A DNA stretch of 23,095 bases from an uncultured Bacilli bacterium (GTDB lineage Bacteria; Bacillota_I; Bacilli_A; RF39; UBA660), in the NCBI GenBank assembly GCA_934096175.1, contig CAKOLG010000021.1, positions 1 through 23,095 of the forward strand, given 5' to 3'. The notes beneath the pieces are model-generated. The model saw only the letters and a list, made by a program, of their open reading frames with translations. It was not told the DNA's origin and made no database searches. Both the position numbers and the translations under genes were made by a program. This document shows positions 7,681 to 15,048 of this stretch, one piece after another. Position 1 is the first letter of the stretch, and each line of letters starts with the position of its first letter.

Positions 7681-8811
7681 ATGAAAATAAAATATAACTT
7701 ATTAAAAGAGGAAAAAAATACGCAGGCAAGACTTGGAACGATTGAGACAAATTATGGGGTGTTTGAAACACCGATGTTTATGCCGGTTGGAACAGAAGCT
7801 ACGGTAAAAACAATGTCTCCTGAAGAGTTGAAGGCGAATAAAACAGGAATTATTTTAGCTAATACTTATCATTTGTGGTTACGACCTGGCGAAGATGTCG
7901 TAGCAAAAGCTGGTGGACTTCATGAATTTATGAAATGGAATGGGCCAATTTTGACTGATAGTGGTGGTTTTCAAGTTTTTAGTTTAGCAAAACCTAAGGA
8001 TATTACAGAAGATGGAGTTAAGTTTAAAAATCATTTAAATGGTGATAATTTATTATTAACGCCAGAAAAATCAATTGAAATTCAAAATAAATTAGATAGT
8101 GATATTGCAATGAGTTTTGATGAGTGTATTGCTTGGCCAGCTACATATGATTATTGCAAACAAAGTGTTGAAAGAACTTTAAGATGGGCAAAAAGAGGAA
8201 AAGATGTTTTTAATAATCCTAGACAATCTTTGTTTGGTATTGTACAAGGTGGCGAATATGAAGATTTAAGAAAGCATTGTGTTGAAGAACTAGTTAAAAT
8301 TGGTTTTGATGGTTATTCTATTGGAGGAACAAGTGTTGGTGAGGATAAACCAACGATGTATAAAATGGTAGGATATGCAACGAAGTATTTACCAAAAGAT
8401 AAAGTTAGATACTTGATGGGAGTTGGAGATCCTATTGATATTATTGAAAATGTAATAAGAGGCGTAGATATATTTGACTGTGTGAGTCCAACTAGATTAG
8501 CTAGGCATGGGCATGTTTTAACGAAACATGGAAAGATTAATATAAAAAATGCTAAATATAAAGAAGATTTTAGTCCTTTAAGTACGGAGTGTGATTGTTA
8601 TACTTGTCAAAGTGGTTATTCTAAGGCCTATATAAGACATTTAATTGTGGCACAAGAAACGTTTGGAGCAAGGTTATTGTCAATACATAACACTAGATTT
8701 TTGATTCATTTAACTGAAGAATTAAGAGAAGCTATAAAGAGTGATTCTTTATTAAAATATAGGGAACAATTTATTAAAGATTATTATGGTGATAAGGGAT
8801 TGCCATATTAA
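7681..8811 (+). CDS. tgt: tRNA-guanine transglycosylase
   Basis: Tgt swaps guanine 34 of tRNAs with GUN anticodons for preQ1, the step before QueA in queuosine synthesis. The 376-residue protein shows the TIM-barrel hallmarks: DSGGFQVFSL with Asp93 as the base-recognising/catalytic acid, GIVQGG in the substrate pocket, and IFDCVSPTR with Asp266 as the nucleophile that forms the covalent tRNA intermediate. The zinc site is Cys304, Cys306 and Cys309 (CDCYTC) with His336. All key residues are present. The ATG at 7681 follows GAGGTG with a 5-base spacer. It has its own promoter and a terminator directly after the stop. Confidence 0.97.
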   Translation: MKIKYNLLKEEKNTQARLGTIETNYGVFETPMFMPVGTEATVKTMSPEELKANKTGIILANTYHLWLRPGEDVVAKAGGLHEFMKWNGPILTDSGGFQVFSLAKPKDITEDGVKFKNHLNGDNLLLTPEKSIEIQNKLDSDIAMSFDECIAWPATYDYCKQSVERTLRWAKRGKDVFNNPRQSLFGIVQGGEYEDLRKHCVEELVKIGFDGYSIGGTSVGEDKPTMYKMVGYATKYLPKDKVRYLMGVGDPIDIIENVIRGVDIFDCVSPTRLARHGHVLTKHGKINIKNAKYKEDFSPLSTECDCYTCQSGYSKAYIRHLIVAQETFGARLLSIHNTRFLIHLTEELREAIKSDSLLKYREQFIKDYYGDKGLPY

Positions 8812-8819
8812 TGCTAAAT

Positions 8820-8850
8820 AAAAAAGGTATTTTATTGATACCTTTTTTTA
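8820..8850. terminator. Bidirectional terminator after tgt
   Basis: AAAAAAGGTAT (8820-8830) pairs with ATACCTTTTTTT (from 8838) around a 7-nt loop. It ends tgt on plus and the convergent gene on minus, whose stop codon (8848-8850) lies at the edge of the T run. Confidence 0.85.
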
Positions 8851-9531
8851 GTTTTTACTAAATATTTCTGTAATTTCTATTTCTTCATCGTTATTTGTTA
8901 TAGCATACACTTTAGATAATTCTGGCTCATATTCATTTATGTAAGTAGATTTACTGTATATTGATTTATAATTTTCAATATTTTGATTTTTTAATTCGGA
9001 TGTTATATCAATAAACTTGACTTCACCGCCACAGGAAATTTTATCTAAACTTACAGCTTTAGTTGTTCCATCATTTTCTTTGACTACTACCCAAGTATTG
9101 CCTAAGCATATACTGCTTTGACCGCTAGTTATAGTGTAGGCTTCTTCAACGTTATTTTCAAAAAGTTGTTTATTAATTTCTGGGGATTCAATTAAAATTT
9201 TTTGGTCCGTTGTTAGAAATACTTTTAATAATGAACTTTCATCGTCCGTAGATTCATATAAGCTTTTTAATATTTGATTATTATTGTTTTGATCATCGTC
9301 TACATTATCGTTTGATATTTGGTCGTTATTGCTTTTTTGATTATCTTTATTATTGTTGGTTTCTTCTGGTTGAATTTGTTTATTATTTTCTAATTTAGTT
9401 TTATCATCTTTAATAATGCTTCCTTGATTTTCATTGTTTACTTTGTTTTGCCTAAAGATTAAATATCCTATTAAAAATGCACTTAGTATTGTTAAAATAA
9501 TAATTATTATTAGTGAACCTTTTTTATTCAT
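8848..9531 (-). CDS. Membrane-anchored protein with Asn/Asp-rich linker, unknown function
   Basis: The 227-residue protein starts MNKKGS, followed by one strongly hydrophobic segment (residues about 7-26) that should act as an uncleaved anchor, since there is no lipobox cysteine. Residues about 30-88 are a low-complexity, Asn/Asp/Lys/Gln-rich linker, probably disordered. A folded extracellular domain of about 130 residues follows, with only two cysteines (142 and 167) that could form a disulfide. I do not recognise the domain. AAGGAACGAT precedes the ATG and there is a textbook promoter at 9554-9582. In B. subtilis the place between tgt and yrzE holds yrbF (YajC); this protein is larger, on the other strand and does not look like YajC. 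Confidence 0.85.
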   Translation of the reverse strand: MNKKGSLIIIIILTILSAFLIGYLIFRQNKVNNENQGSIIKDDKTKLENNKQIQPEETNNNKDNQKSNNDQISNDNVDDDQNNNNQILKSLYESTDDESSLLKVFLTTDQKILIESPEINKQLFENNVEEAYTITSGQSSICLGNTWVVVKENDGTTKAVSLDKISCGGEVKFIDITSELKNQNIENYKSIYSKSTYINEYEPELSKVYAITNNDEEIEITEIFSKN

Positions 9532-9553
9532 ATCGTTCCTTCTTCCTATTTAA

Positions 9554-9582
9554 ATTATAAGTTTAGGAAGTAGCTTTGTCAA
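9554..9582 (-). promoter_or_regulatory. Perfect-consensus sigma-A promoter for the 8848-9531 gene
   Basis: On the minus strand, TTGACA (9582-9577), exactly 17 bp, then TATAAT (9559-9554). Both hexamers are perfect consensus. The expected start is about 15 nt before the ATG at 9531. Confidence 0.85.
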
Positions 9583-9615
9583 TTTATGTAATATTTTATA
9601 TGTAAAGGAATTGAC
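9579..9615. repeat. Inverted repeat overlapping the -35 of a consensus promoter
   Basis: GTCAATT (9579-9585) and AATTGAC (9609-9615) form inverted arms of 7 bases around a 23-nt AT-only-like spacer. The left arm covers part of the -35 (9577-9582) of the minus-strand promoter. It could be a protein-binding site or a weak terminator stem of the upstream TIGR04086 gene. No T run follows it. Confidence 0.3.
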
Positions 9616-9618
9616 CTG

Positions 9619-9981
9619 CTATTTTTGCTTTTTATTAATTCCAATGATACTACCAAAAATAGTACATACGAGAATAATTAAGTAATATATTATTCTTTTT
9701 AGTGGTAGTTTAAAAGTGAAGAAAAGACTACCTAAAATATACATTGTTATAATATAAATAAAACCAATTTTTAAACCCTCTTTATATGCTTTTGCTTCAG
9801 TTTTTTTACCGATATTTATTCCAGAAATAATGCTGTATAATGCAATTAGTATTAAGCCGAAAATATTTGATGTATTATTCGTAAAACTGAAAACTAAGTT
9901 TAAAATTGTTAAAATAATTGCACTGATTATCAAGTAAATTATAAAGGCAGGAATATATTTGTATTTTTTTAAGAATTTCAT
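9619..9981 (-). CDS. TIGR04086/YrzE-like four-helix membrane protein
   Basis: The 120-residue protein has four hydrophobic segments (about residues 9-31, 39-57, 70-88 and 97-115) separated by short charged loops. Gly-rich helices and the ISGINIGKK and GSIIGINKK segments resemble the TIGR04086 family, whose B. subtilis member YrzE is encoded between yrbF and yrbG near queA and tgt. The neighbourhood here (tgt on one side, DUF421 and SpoVB-like genes on the other) supports this. Function of the family is unknown. The start is the ATG at 9981, with AGGTGAT four bases upstream; a GTG at 9990 lies inside that site and is rejected. The gene runs opposite to tgt, unlike the B. subtilis arrangement. 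Confidence 0.75.
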   Translation of the reverse strand: MKFLKKYKYIPAFIIYLIISAIILTILNLVFSFTNNTSNIFGLILIALYSIISGINIGKKTEAKAYKEGLKIGFIYIITMYILGSLFFTFKLPLKRIIYYLIILVCTIFGSIIGINKKQK

Positions 9982-10049
9982 TTTTATCACCTGCTTAAAT
10001 ATATGTTTAAAAATATTTAATTATTACCATAATAATATTAGGTGATTTT

Positions 10050-10691
10050 ATGGTAAATACAATTGTTAGAACAGTATTTTTTTATTTCTTTATAACTATC
10101 GCATATAGAATTATGGGTAAAAGAGAGGTAGGTCAATTAGGAATTATTGATTTAATTGTTTCAATTTTGATTGCTGAGTTAGTAGCAATAAGTATTGAGA
10201 ATTATAATGATACTATTTGGTTAACTATTTTTCCTATTACTATTTTAGTAATTTTAGAAATTGTATTAGGATATTTTAGTATTAAATCGAGAAAATTTAA
10301 TAAATTATTTGGTGGTAAACCGACGTTAATTATTAGTAAAGGCAAACTTAAATATAATAATTTGATTAATCAAAGATATAGTATTGATGATTTGTTATTA
10401 GAATTGCGCCAAAAAGGGATATCTTCGATTGAAGATGTCGAGTATGCATTACTTGAACCTAACGGTAAACTTTCTATATTTAAATATGATTTTTTGAAGT
10501 TAAAAAAGCCACTTCCTTTACCAATAATTGTTGAGGGAGTAGTACAAAAAGATACTTTGAGGGAATTAAATAAAGATCAGACGTGGATAGATAATATATT
10601 AAAGGAAAATAATTTAAAATTAGATGAAGTATTTTATGCTTTATATAAAAAGACTCATATATATATAATAAAGTATGATGAAAATAAATAA
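10050..10691 (+). CDS. DUF421 membrane protein (YetF/YrbG-like)
   Basis: The 213-residue protein has about three N-terminal membrane helices (about 4-20, 29-46 and 55-77) and a soluble C-terminal half. Signature stretches of the DUF421 family are present: RIMGKREVGQLG after the first helix, FGGKPTLIISKGK at the start of the soluble domain, then DDLLLELRQKGI, EDVEYALLEPNGKLS. B. subtilis homologues include YrbG, encoded next to yrzE and spoVB, and the spore-related YetF-type proteins; the biochemical role is not settled. AGGTGAT at 10040-10046 precedes the ATG. The 59-bp gap to the divergent YrzE-like gene must hold two promoters, but I see no convincing hexamer pair. Confidence 0.92.
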   Translation: MVNTIVRTVFFYFFITIAYRIMGKREVGQLGIIDLIVSILIAELVAISIENYNDTIWLTIFPITILVILEIVLGYFSIKSRKFNKLFGGKPTLIISKGKLKYNNLINQRYSIDDLLLELRQKGISSIEDVEYALLEPNGKLSIFKYDFLKLKKPLPLPIIVEGVVQKDTLRELNKDQTWIDNILKENNLKLDEVFYALYKKTHIYIIKYDENK

Positions 10692-10717
10692 TCAATTTAT
10701 ATTTTGATTATTTTTTT
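10686..10717. terminator. Bidirectional terminator shared by convergent DUF421 and SpoVB-like genes
   Basis: A perfect 10-bp stem, AAATAATCAA (10686-10695) with TTGATTATTT (10704-10713), encloses an 8-nt loop and is followed by a T run. The plus-gene stop (10689-10691) is in the left arm and the minus-gene stop (10708-10710) in the right arm. Confidence 0.85.
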
Positions 10718-11997
10718 ATTGTTTTGTATAAAAAGAAAGCATTTAAAATTGTAACGTAAATGATATTAATTATTTCAGAGATTACTAATGCATAAATTTG
10801 AAAGTTTAGGATAGCTAGGATTGTCATTGCTATAAGTTTTATAAATATACCAGAGACACTAATAAATGTACAAGTTTTGATTTTGTTTAAACCAATTAAA
10901 ATAGAAGATAAGGGTGATTCTAAGTAAAATAGGACAAAGAATGGAGCTAAAATATTTATATAGTTTATTCCTTCTTTAGTATTGTATAATAATAAAAGCA
11001 ATTGTTTTTTAAATATAAAGATAAATGTTGTACATATAATTCCAACTATTAGTGATAAGGAAAGTGATTCTTTGATTCTTTTTTTTAAAGTTTTCATGTT
11101 TTTTTCGGCATAAACTTTACTTATTTCAGGCAATAAGGCATTGCTAATTGCCATTATAAAAAATGAGGGGAAGAGTAAGGTACTGACGGCATATGCGTTA
11201 TAAATACCATATTCTTTAGCAATAAAAGCAGTTGAAAAGCCTTTGGAAAGTAATATGTTAGTAAGGATTATTGGTTCGAAGAAGTAACCAATATTGCCTA
11301 GTAAGCGGCCACTAATTGAGGGAATAGTGATTGATAAAATTTCTTTTGATTCTTCTTTGTTGTAATTTAGATCTTCTTTTTTAATTTTAAATTTTTTAGG
11401 GAGAAAAAATATTAATATGATAACTGAGAAAGTTTCGGTTAAAATATTTAAAAAAATTAAAGAAGTTACAGTTATAACAATACCATATTTACTAATTTGA
11501 GGGAGAATTAGAGAAATTACTAATAAACGAAGGAGTTGTTCTAAAACGTTACTTATCATATGCGGAGCGACGTTTTGTTTTCCATAAAAATAACCTTTAA
11601 TTATGTAACCGATTGAGATAAATGGTAGGGTTAAGGCACAAGCTAGTAATGGATAAAAAGTCTCGGGATTTTTAAGAAGATTTGTACTGATAAGTTTGGC
11701 ACTTAAGAATGTAATAGAGATTAAAATAAGATTTAGAAAAAACATTATATAAATAGCATTAATTATAACTTTTTTGGCACGGTGATTGCTACTTATTTGT
11801 TTAGAAATTGATGTTTGGATGTTAAAATTAGCAAGTGTCATAAGTAAAGAATATGTAGGCATTATTAAAGAATATAATGCAATACCATCTTCTTGCAAGA
11901 TTCTTGTGTAAATAATTTTGATGATTAAACCAATAATTTTAGTAATACCGCCGCCTATAAGTAAAATGAGAGTTGATTTTAAAAAATTATTTTTCAA
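10708..11997 (-). CDS. SpoVB-like MOP-superfamily flippase
   Basis: This polytopic membrane protein belongs to the polysaccharide-transport/MATE-like (MOP) superfamily that includes SpoVB, MurJ and Wzx, which flip lipid-linked sugars such as peptidoglycan precursors. The N-terminus has STLILLIGGGITKIIGLI, then a helix pair and the NFNIQTSISKQIS segment typical of the group; roughly 12 membrane helices follow. With 429 residues it is shorter than B. subtilis SpoVB (about 518), perhaps 12 rather than 14 helices. The start is inferred as the TTG at 11997 because AAAGGAG lies 8 bases upstream and homologues start at this point; an ATG at 12069 would add 24 unlikely residues and overlap the divergent gene. 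Place in the block next to DUF421 and comN-like genes matches spoVB, but a role in sporulation cannot be assumed. Confidence 0.87.
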   Translation of the reverse strand: MKNNFLKSTLILLIGGGITKIIGLIIKIIYTRILQEDGIALYSLIMPTYSLLMTLANFNIQTSISKQISSNHRAKKVIINAIYIMFFLNLILISITFLSAKLISTNLLKNPETFYPLLACALTLPFISIGYIIKGYFYGKQNVAPHMISNVLEQLLRLLVISLILPQISKYGIVITVTSLIFLNILTETFSVIILIFFLPKKFKIKKEDLNYNKEESKEILSITIPSISGRLLGNIGYFFEPIILTNILLSKGFSTAFIAKEYGIYNAYAVSTLLFPSFFIMAISNALLPEISKVYAEKNMKTLKKRIKESLSLSLIVGIICTTFIFIFKKQLLLLLYNTKEGINYINILAPFFVLFYLESPLSSILIGLNKIKTCTFISVSGIFIKLIAMTILAILNFQIYALVISEIINIIYVTILNAFFLYKTIKK

Positions 11998-12027
11998 GTC
12001 TTTTTCTCCTTTATAAGTTATTTGATT

Positions 12028-12038
12028 TGTTATATAAT
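12028..12038 (+). promoter_or_regulatory. Candidate extended -10 promoter for comN-rel-dtd
   Basis: TGTTATATAAT (12028-12038) holds TATAAT at 12033-12038 and a TGn-TATATA extended form one step upstream. No good -35 is seen. GAGGTGAT follows at 12055-12062. Confidence 0.5.
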
Positions 12039-12067
12039 TTATTTGAATGGTCTTGAGGTGATACTTC

Positions 12068-12367
12068 ATGGAAGAAATAGTTTTTAATTCGGCAGATGAA
12101 CTTTATAATCGTTTGCTTCCAGCTTTAAAAAGCAAAAAGAGAATTCTCAGTAAAAGTGGTTATAGTTATATAAATGAAATAGATATTTGGAACACTTTAA
12201 GGTATGGAAAATGGAATAGAATTAATGGTCTTATGTTGTGTGACATGGTTGAAGATATTTTACATACAGATAATAAAGAGTTTAATAATTATTATCAAAA
12301 TAAGTATAGAGTTATTGTTGGTAATGATGATGAAGTGCTAGACTTGCCAAAAGTTAAAGAAAATTAG
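12068..12367 (+). CDS. ComN-like post-transcriptional regulator
   Basis: The 99-residue protein resembles the Bacillota ComN (YrzD) family: DELYNRLLPALKSKK at the N-terminus, then GYSYINEIDIW, KWNR and MVEDIL in the middle. In B. subtilis, ComN is a small post-transcriptional regulator of the comE operon and lies near spoVB and upstream of relA. Here too it sits between the SpoVB-like gene and rel, which supports the assignment; sequence resemblance alone is moderate. There is no DNA-binding motif or membrane segment. The ATG at 12068 follows GAGGTGAT. It ends 13 bases before the chosen rel start and is almost certainly cotranscribed with it. Confidence 0.7.
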   Translation: MEEIVFNSADELYNRLLPALKSKKRILSKSGYSYINEIDIWNTLRYGKWNRINGLMLCDMVEDILHTDNKEFNNYYQNKYRVIVGNDDEVLDLPKVKEN

Positions 12368-12380
12368 AATGGAGTTTTTT

Positions 12381-14531
12381 ATGGAAAATAATACAAATAA
12401 ACCTATTACTTACAGTGAATTATATGATAAGGTTAAAAAAATTATTAAAAATAAAGATGAGTTAGAAGTTATAAATAAAGCATATGAATTTGCTTTAGAA
12501 CGCCATGGCAATAGAAAAAGGTTAAATGGTGATCCTTATATTAGCCATCCTTTGGAAGTAGCTAATATCTTAATTGATTTGAATGTTGACTATGTGACTA
12601 TTGCAGCAGCACTTTTACATGAAACAGTGAACCATTCTGAAACGAATTTAGAAGAAATCAGAACTACTTTTGGTGATGAAATTGGTAATATAATATACAG
12701 TATTAGTAAAATTAATAAACTTGAATTAACTGATGATAAAGACGCTTCAGCACAATATTTAAGAAAAGTTTTAGTTGGTTTGTCTGAGGATGTTCGAGTT
12801 TTATTTATTAAATTAGCTGACAGATTACATAATATGCGAACTATTTATGCTTTGCCAGAAAGTGAGCAAAAAAGAAAAGCTCGCGAAACAACAGCTGTAT
12901 TAATTCCGATAGCACATCGCTTGGGAATTAACAGTATTAAAAGCGAACTTGAGGATTTGTGTTTAAAATATACTAAACCTGATGTTTATAATGATATTGT
13001 TGAAAAATTAGATGCATCTCGTGAGGAATTAGATTTATTATTAACAGAGATGAAAGATAGTATTTCTCAGATTTTAGCAGAAAATGGTGTTAAATTTAAA
13101 ATTAAGGGTCGTGTTAAATCAATTCATAGTTTATATAATAAAATGGATAATGGTAAACGATGGAATGATATTTATGATATATTAGCATTACGTGTTTTTG
13201 TTGATACAGTACAGGATTGTTATCTAACTATTGGTTTAATTCACAGTAAGTATCGTCCAATGCCAAAAAGGTTTAAAGATTATATTGCAAATCCTAAAGA
13301 GAATATGTATCAAAGTTTGCATACGACTGTTTTTGGAATTGATGGTCATTTATTTGAGGTGCAAGTTCGAACTTATGAAATGGATGAAATTGCGGAGAAA
13401 GGTGTAGCTTCACATTGGTCTTATAAAGAAAAAGGTTCTGTTAAATTGCAAAATATGATGGAACAAAAATTAGAAATGTTTAGAAATATTATTGAAACTA
13501 ATAATAGTAATGCTAATGATGTGGAGTTTGCTTCTAATTTAAATACTGAGTTATTAAGTGATGTTATTTATTGCTTTACACCAAAGGGTGATGCACTAGA
13601 ATTGCCTAAGGGAGCAACTCCTGTTGATTTTGCGTACCGTATTCATAGTGGGGTTGGAGAAAGAACGATTGGAGCAATTGTTAATGAACAAATAGTGCCA
13701 CTTGATTATACATTGGAAGACGGCGATATTGTTAAAATCAATACTAGTAAGGAACCATCACCAAAAAAAGATTGGTTAAATTTTGTTAAAACAAGTCAGG
13801 CACGTAGTAAAATAAGATCTTATTTTAGTAAACAAGATAGATTAAATTATATTAATTTGGGTAAGGAAAGATTAGAAAAAGAATTAAGAAGAAGAAAGCT
13901 AGCTTTTGCTAATGTTTTAACTGAAGAAAATATTGCTAAGATACTTAAAGATACACATCTGAATGATTTAGAAGAGGTTTATTTATCTATTGGTTCACTT
14001 AGATTTACAGCAGCTTATATTATTAATTTAATTTATGAAGATAAAAAAGATGTTGTTGATATTTATTTGAGTAAAAACAATAATTTAGATAAAGTTAGAC
14101 CACTAAAAAATGATGTTATTGTAGCAGGAACTGATAATATTTTAGTTAATTTAGCTAAATGTTGTAAACCTGTTAAAGGCGATGAAATTGTTGGGTATAT
14201 TACAAAGGGTGAAGGTATATTAGTTCATAAAAAAGATTGTGTAAATATTAAAGATAGTAATCGTTTAATTGAAGTTGAGTGGAATATGGAAAATAATAAT
14301 TCTTATTTAACTGAGCTTATAATTAAAACTATTAAAGGAAAAAATCAATTATTAGACATTATAACGAAAGCATCACAAAAGGATGTTTATATTGAATCAG
14401 TTAAAACTATTGAGGAAGAAGATTTTACTAAATTTGTAATAAATGTAAAAACTAGTAATTTAGAACATTTAGATTTATTTATTGCCGATGTTAAGGCTTT
14501 AGCTAATGTGGTTGAAGTAATGAGGAAATAG
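12381..14531 (+). CDS. rel: Long RelA/SpoT homologue, (p)ppGpp synthetase with altered hydrolase site
   Basis: The 716-residue protein has the full long-RSH layout: HD hydrolase domain (about 25-180), synthetase (about 215-350), TGS (394-455), zinc-finger-like region with Cys594-Cys595 and a C-terminal ACT domain (about 643-716). The synthetase looks intact, with IYDILALR, RFKD at 297-300 (the charge pattern of bifunctional Rel) and Glu326 in EVQVRT. In the hydrolase domain His56 and Asp147 remain, but the metal-binding HD becomes His80-Glu81 and the ED pair becomes Asn84-His85. Hydrolysis may be weak or lost. I take the ATG at 12381, with GGAG inside the upstream in-frame ATG (12369). The gene is followed 2 bases later by dtd, as in other Bacillota. 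Confidence 0.95.
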   Translation: MENNTNKPITYSELYDKVKKIIKNKDELEVINKAYEFALERHGNRKRLNGDPYISHPLEVANILIDLNVDYVTIAAALLHETVNHSETNLEEIRTTFGDEIGNIIYSISKINKLELTDDKDASAQYLRKVLVGLSEDVRVLFIKLADRLHNMRTIYALPESEQKRKARETTAVLIPIAHRLGINSIKSELEDLCLKYTKPDVYNDIVEKLDASREELDLLLTEMKDSISQILAENGVKFKIKGRVKSIHSLYNKMDNGKRWNDIYDILALRVFVDTVQDCYLTIGLIHSKYRPMPKRFKDYIANPKENMYQSLHTTVFGIDGHLFEVQVRTYEMDEIAEKGVASHWSYKEKGSVKLQNMMEQKLEMFRNIIETNNSNANDVEFASNLNTELLSDVIYCFTPKGDALELPKGATPVDFAYRIHSGVGERTIGAIVNEQIVPLDYTLEDGDIVKINTSKEPSPKKDWLNFVKTSQARSKIRSYFSKQDRLNYINLGKERLEKELRRRKLAFANVLTEENIAKILKDTHLNDLEEVYLSIGSLRFTAAYIINLIYEDKKDVVDIYLSKNNNLDKVRPLKNDVIVAGTDNILVNLAKCCKPVKGDEIVGYITKGEGILVHKKDCVNIKDSNRLIEVEWNMENNNSYLTELIIKTIKGKNQLLDIITKASQKDVYIESVKTIEEEDFTKFVINVKTSNLEHLDLFIADVKALANVVEVMRK

Positions 14532-14533
14532 TT

Positions 14534-14971
14534 ATGCGGGTTGTTGTTCAAAGAGTTTCTAGTAGTAGTGTTTCTGTAAATGGTGAAGTAATTGGGCAAA
14601 TTAAAAAAGGTTTAAATGTCTTAGTTGGTTTTACAAATGGTGATTCTTTAAAAGATATTGATTATTTAGTTAACAAAATAATTAATTTAAGAATATTTGA
14701 TGATGAAAATGGAGTTATGAATAAGTCTGTTTTAGATATTGGAGGAAGCATTTTACTAATTAGTCAATTTACGCTTTATGCTGATAGTAAAAAAGGCAAT
14801 AGGCCTTCTTATCTTAATGCTTTAAAAGCTTGTGATGCTTTATTATTGTATGAGCAAACAGTTGATAAAATGAGTCAATTTGTGAATGTCCAAACTGGTT
14901 TATTTGGAGCAGACATGCAAGTTTTAATTAACAATGATGGACCGATAACGATTTGTATTGATAGTAAATAA
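14534..14971 (+). CDS. dtd: D-aminoacyl-tRNA deacylase
   Basis: Dtd hydrolyses D-amino acids (and glycine) mischarged onto tRNA. The 145-residue protein has the family length and hallmarks: an N-terminal MRVVVQRVSSSSV, the SQFTLYAD motif that builds the active site near residue 79, the KGNRPSY segment, and NDGPIT near the C-terminus carrying the Gly-cisPro that rejects L-amino acids (GPVT in most homologues). GAGGAAAT ahead of the ATG serves as ribosome-binding site and overlaps the end of rel. The rel-dtd pairing is conserved across Bacillota. Confidence 0.96.
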   Translation: MRVVVQRVSSSSVSVNGEVIGQIKKGLNVLVGFTNGDSLKDIDYLVNKIINLRIFDDENGVMNKSVLDIGGSILLISQFTLYADSKKGNRPSYLNALKACDALLLYEQTVDKMSQFVNVQTGLFGADMQVLINNDGPITICIDSK

Positions 14972-14991
14972 TTTTGTAAGTTGTTTGTGTT

Positions 14992-15019
14992 AAGAAAGTA
15001 TTTATATCTTTCTTTTTTT
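14992..15019 (+). terminator. Probable terminator after dtd
   Basis: AAGAAAG (14992-14998) pairs with CTTTCTT (15008-15014) around a 9-nt loop, followed by a T run to 15019. The 7-bp stem is weak, so some read-through into the next gene is possible. I see no clear promoter in the rest of this gap. Confidence 0.55.
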
Positions 15020-15048
15020 ATGATAACATTTATAAAGTAGGTGATAAT

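Noticed and set aside
8848..9531. YajC (yrbF) by position between tgt and the YrzE-like gene
   Set aside because: It is 227 residues with a long Asn/Asp-rich linker and an extracellular domain, on the other strand; YajC is about 90-110 residues and shows none of these.
10480..10695. 71-residue minus-strand open frame over the end of the DUF421 gene
   Set aside because: It is antisense to a clear family member and crosses the terminator stem.
11998..12069. 24-residue N-terminal extension of the SpoVB-like protein from the ATG at 12069
   Set aside because: AAAGGAG is placed for the TTG at 11997, the family starts there, and the extension would cover the divergent gene's promoter.
14387..14599. 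70-residue minus-strand open frame over the rel-dtd junction
   Set aside because: It is antisense to two conserved genes.
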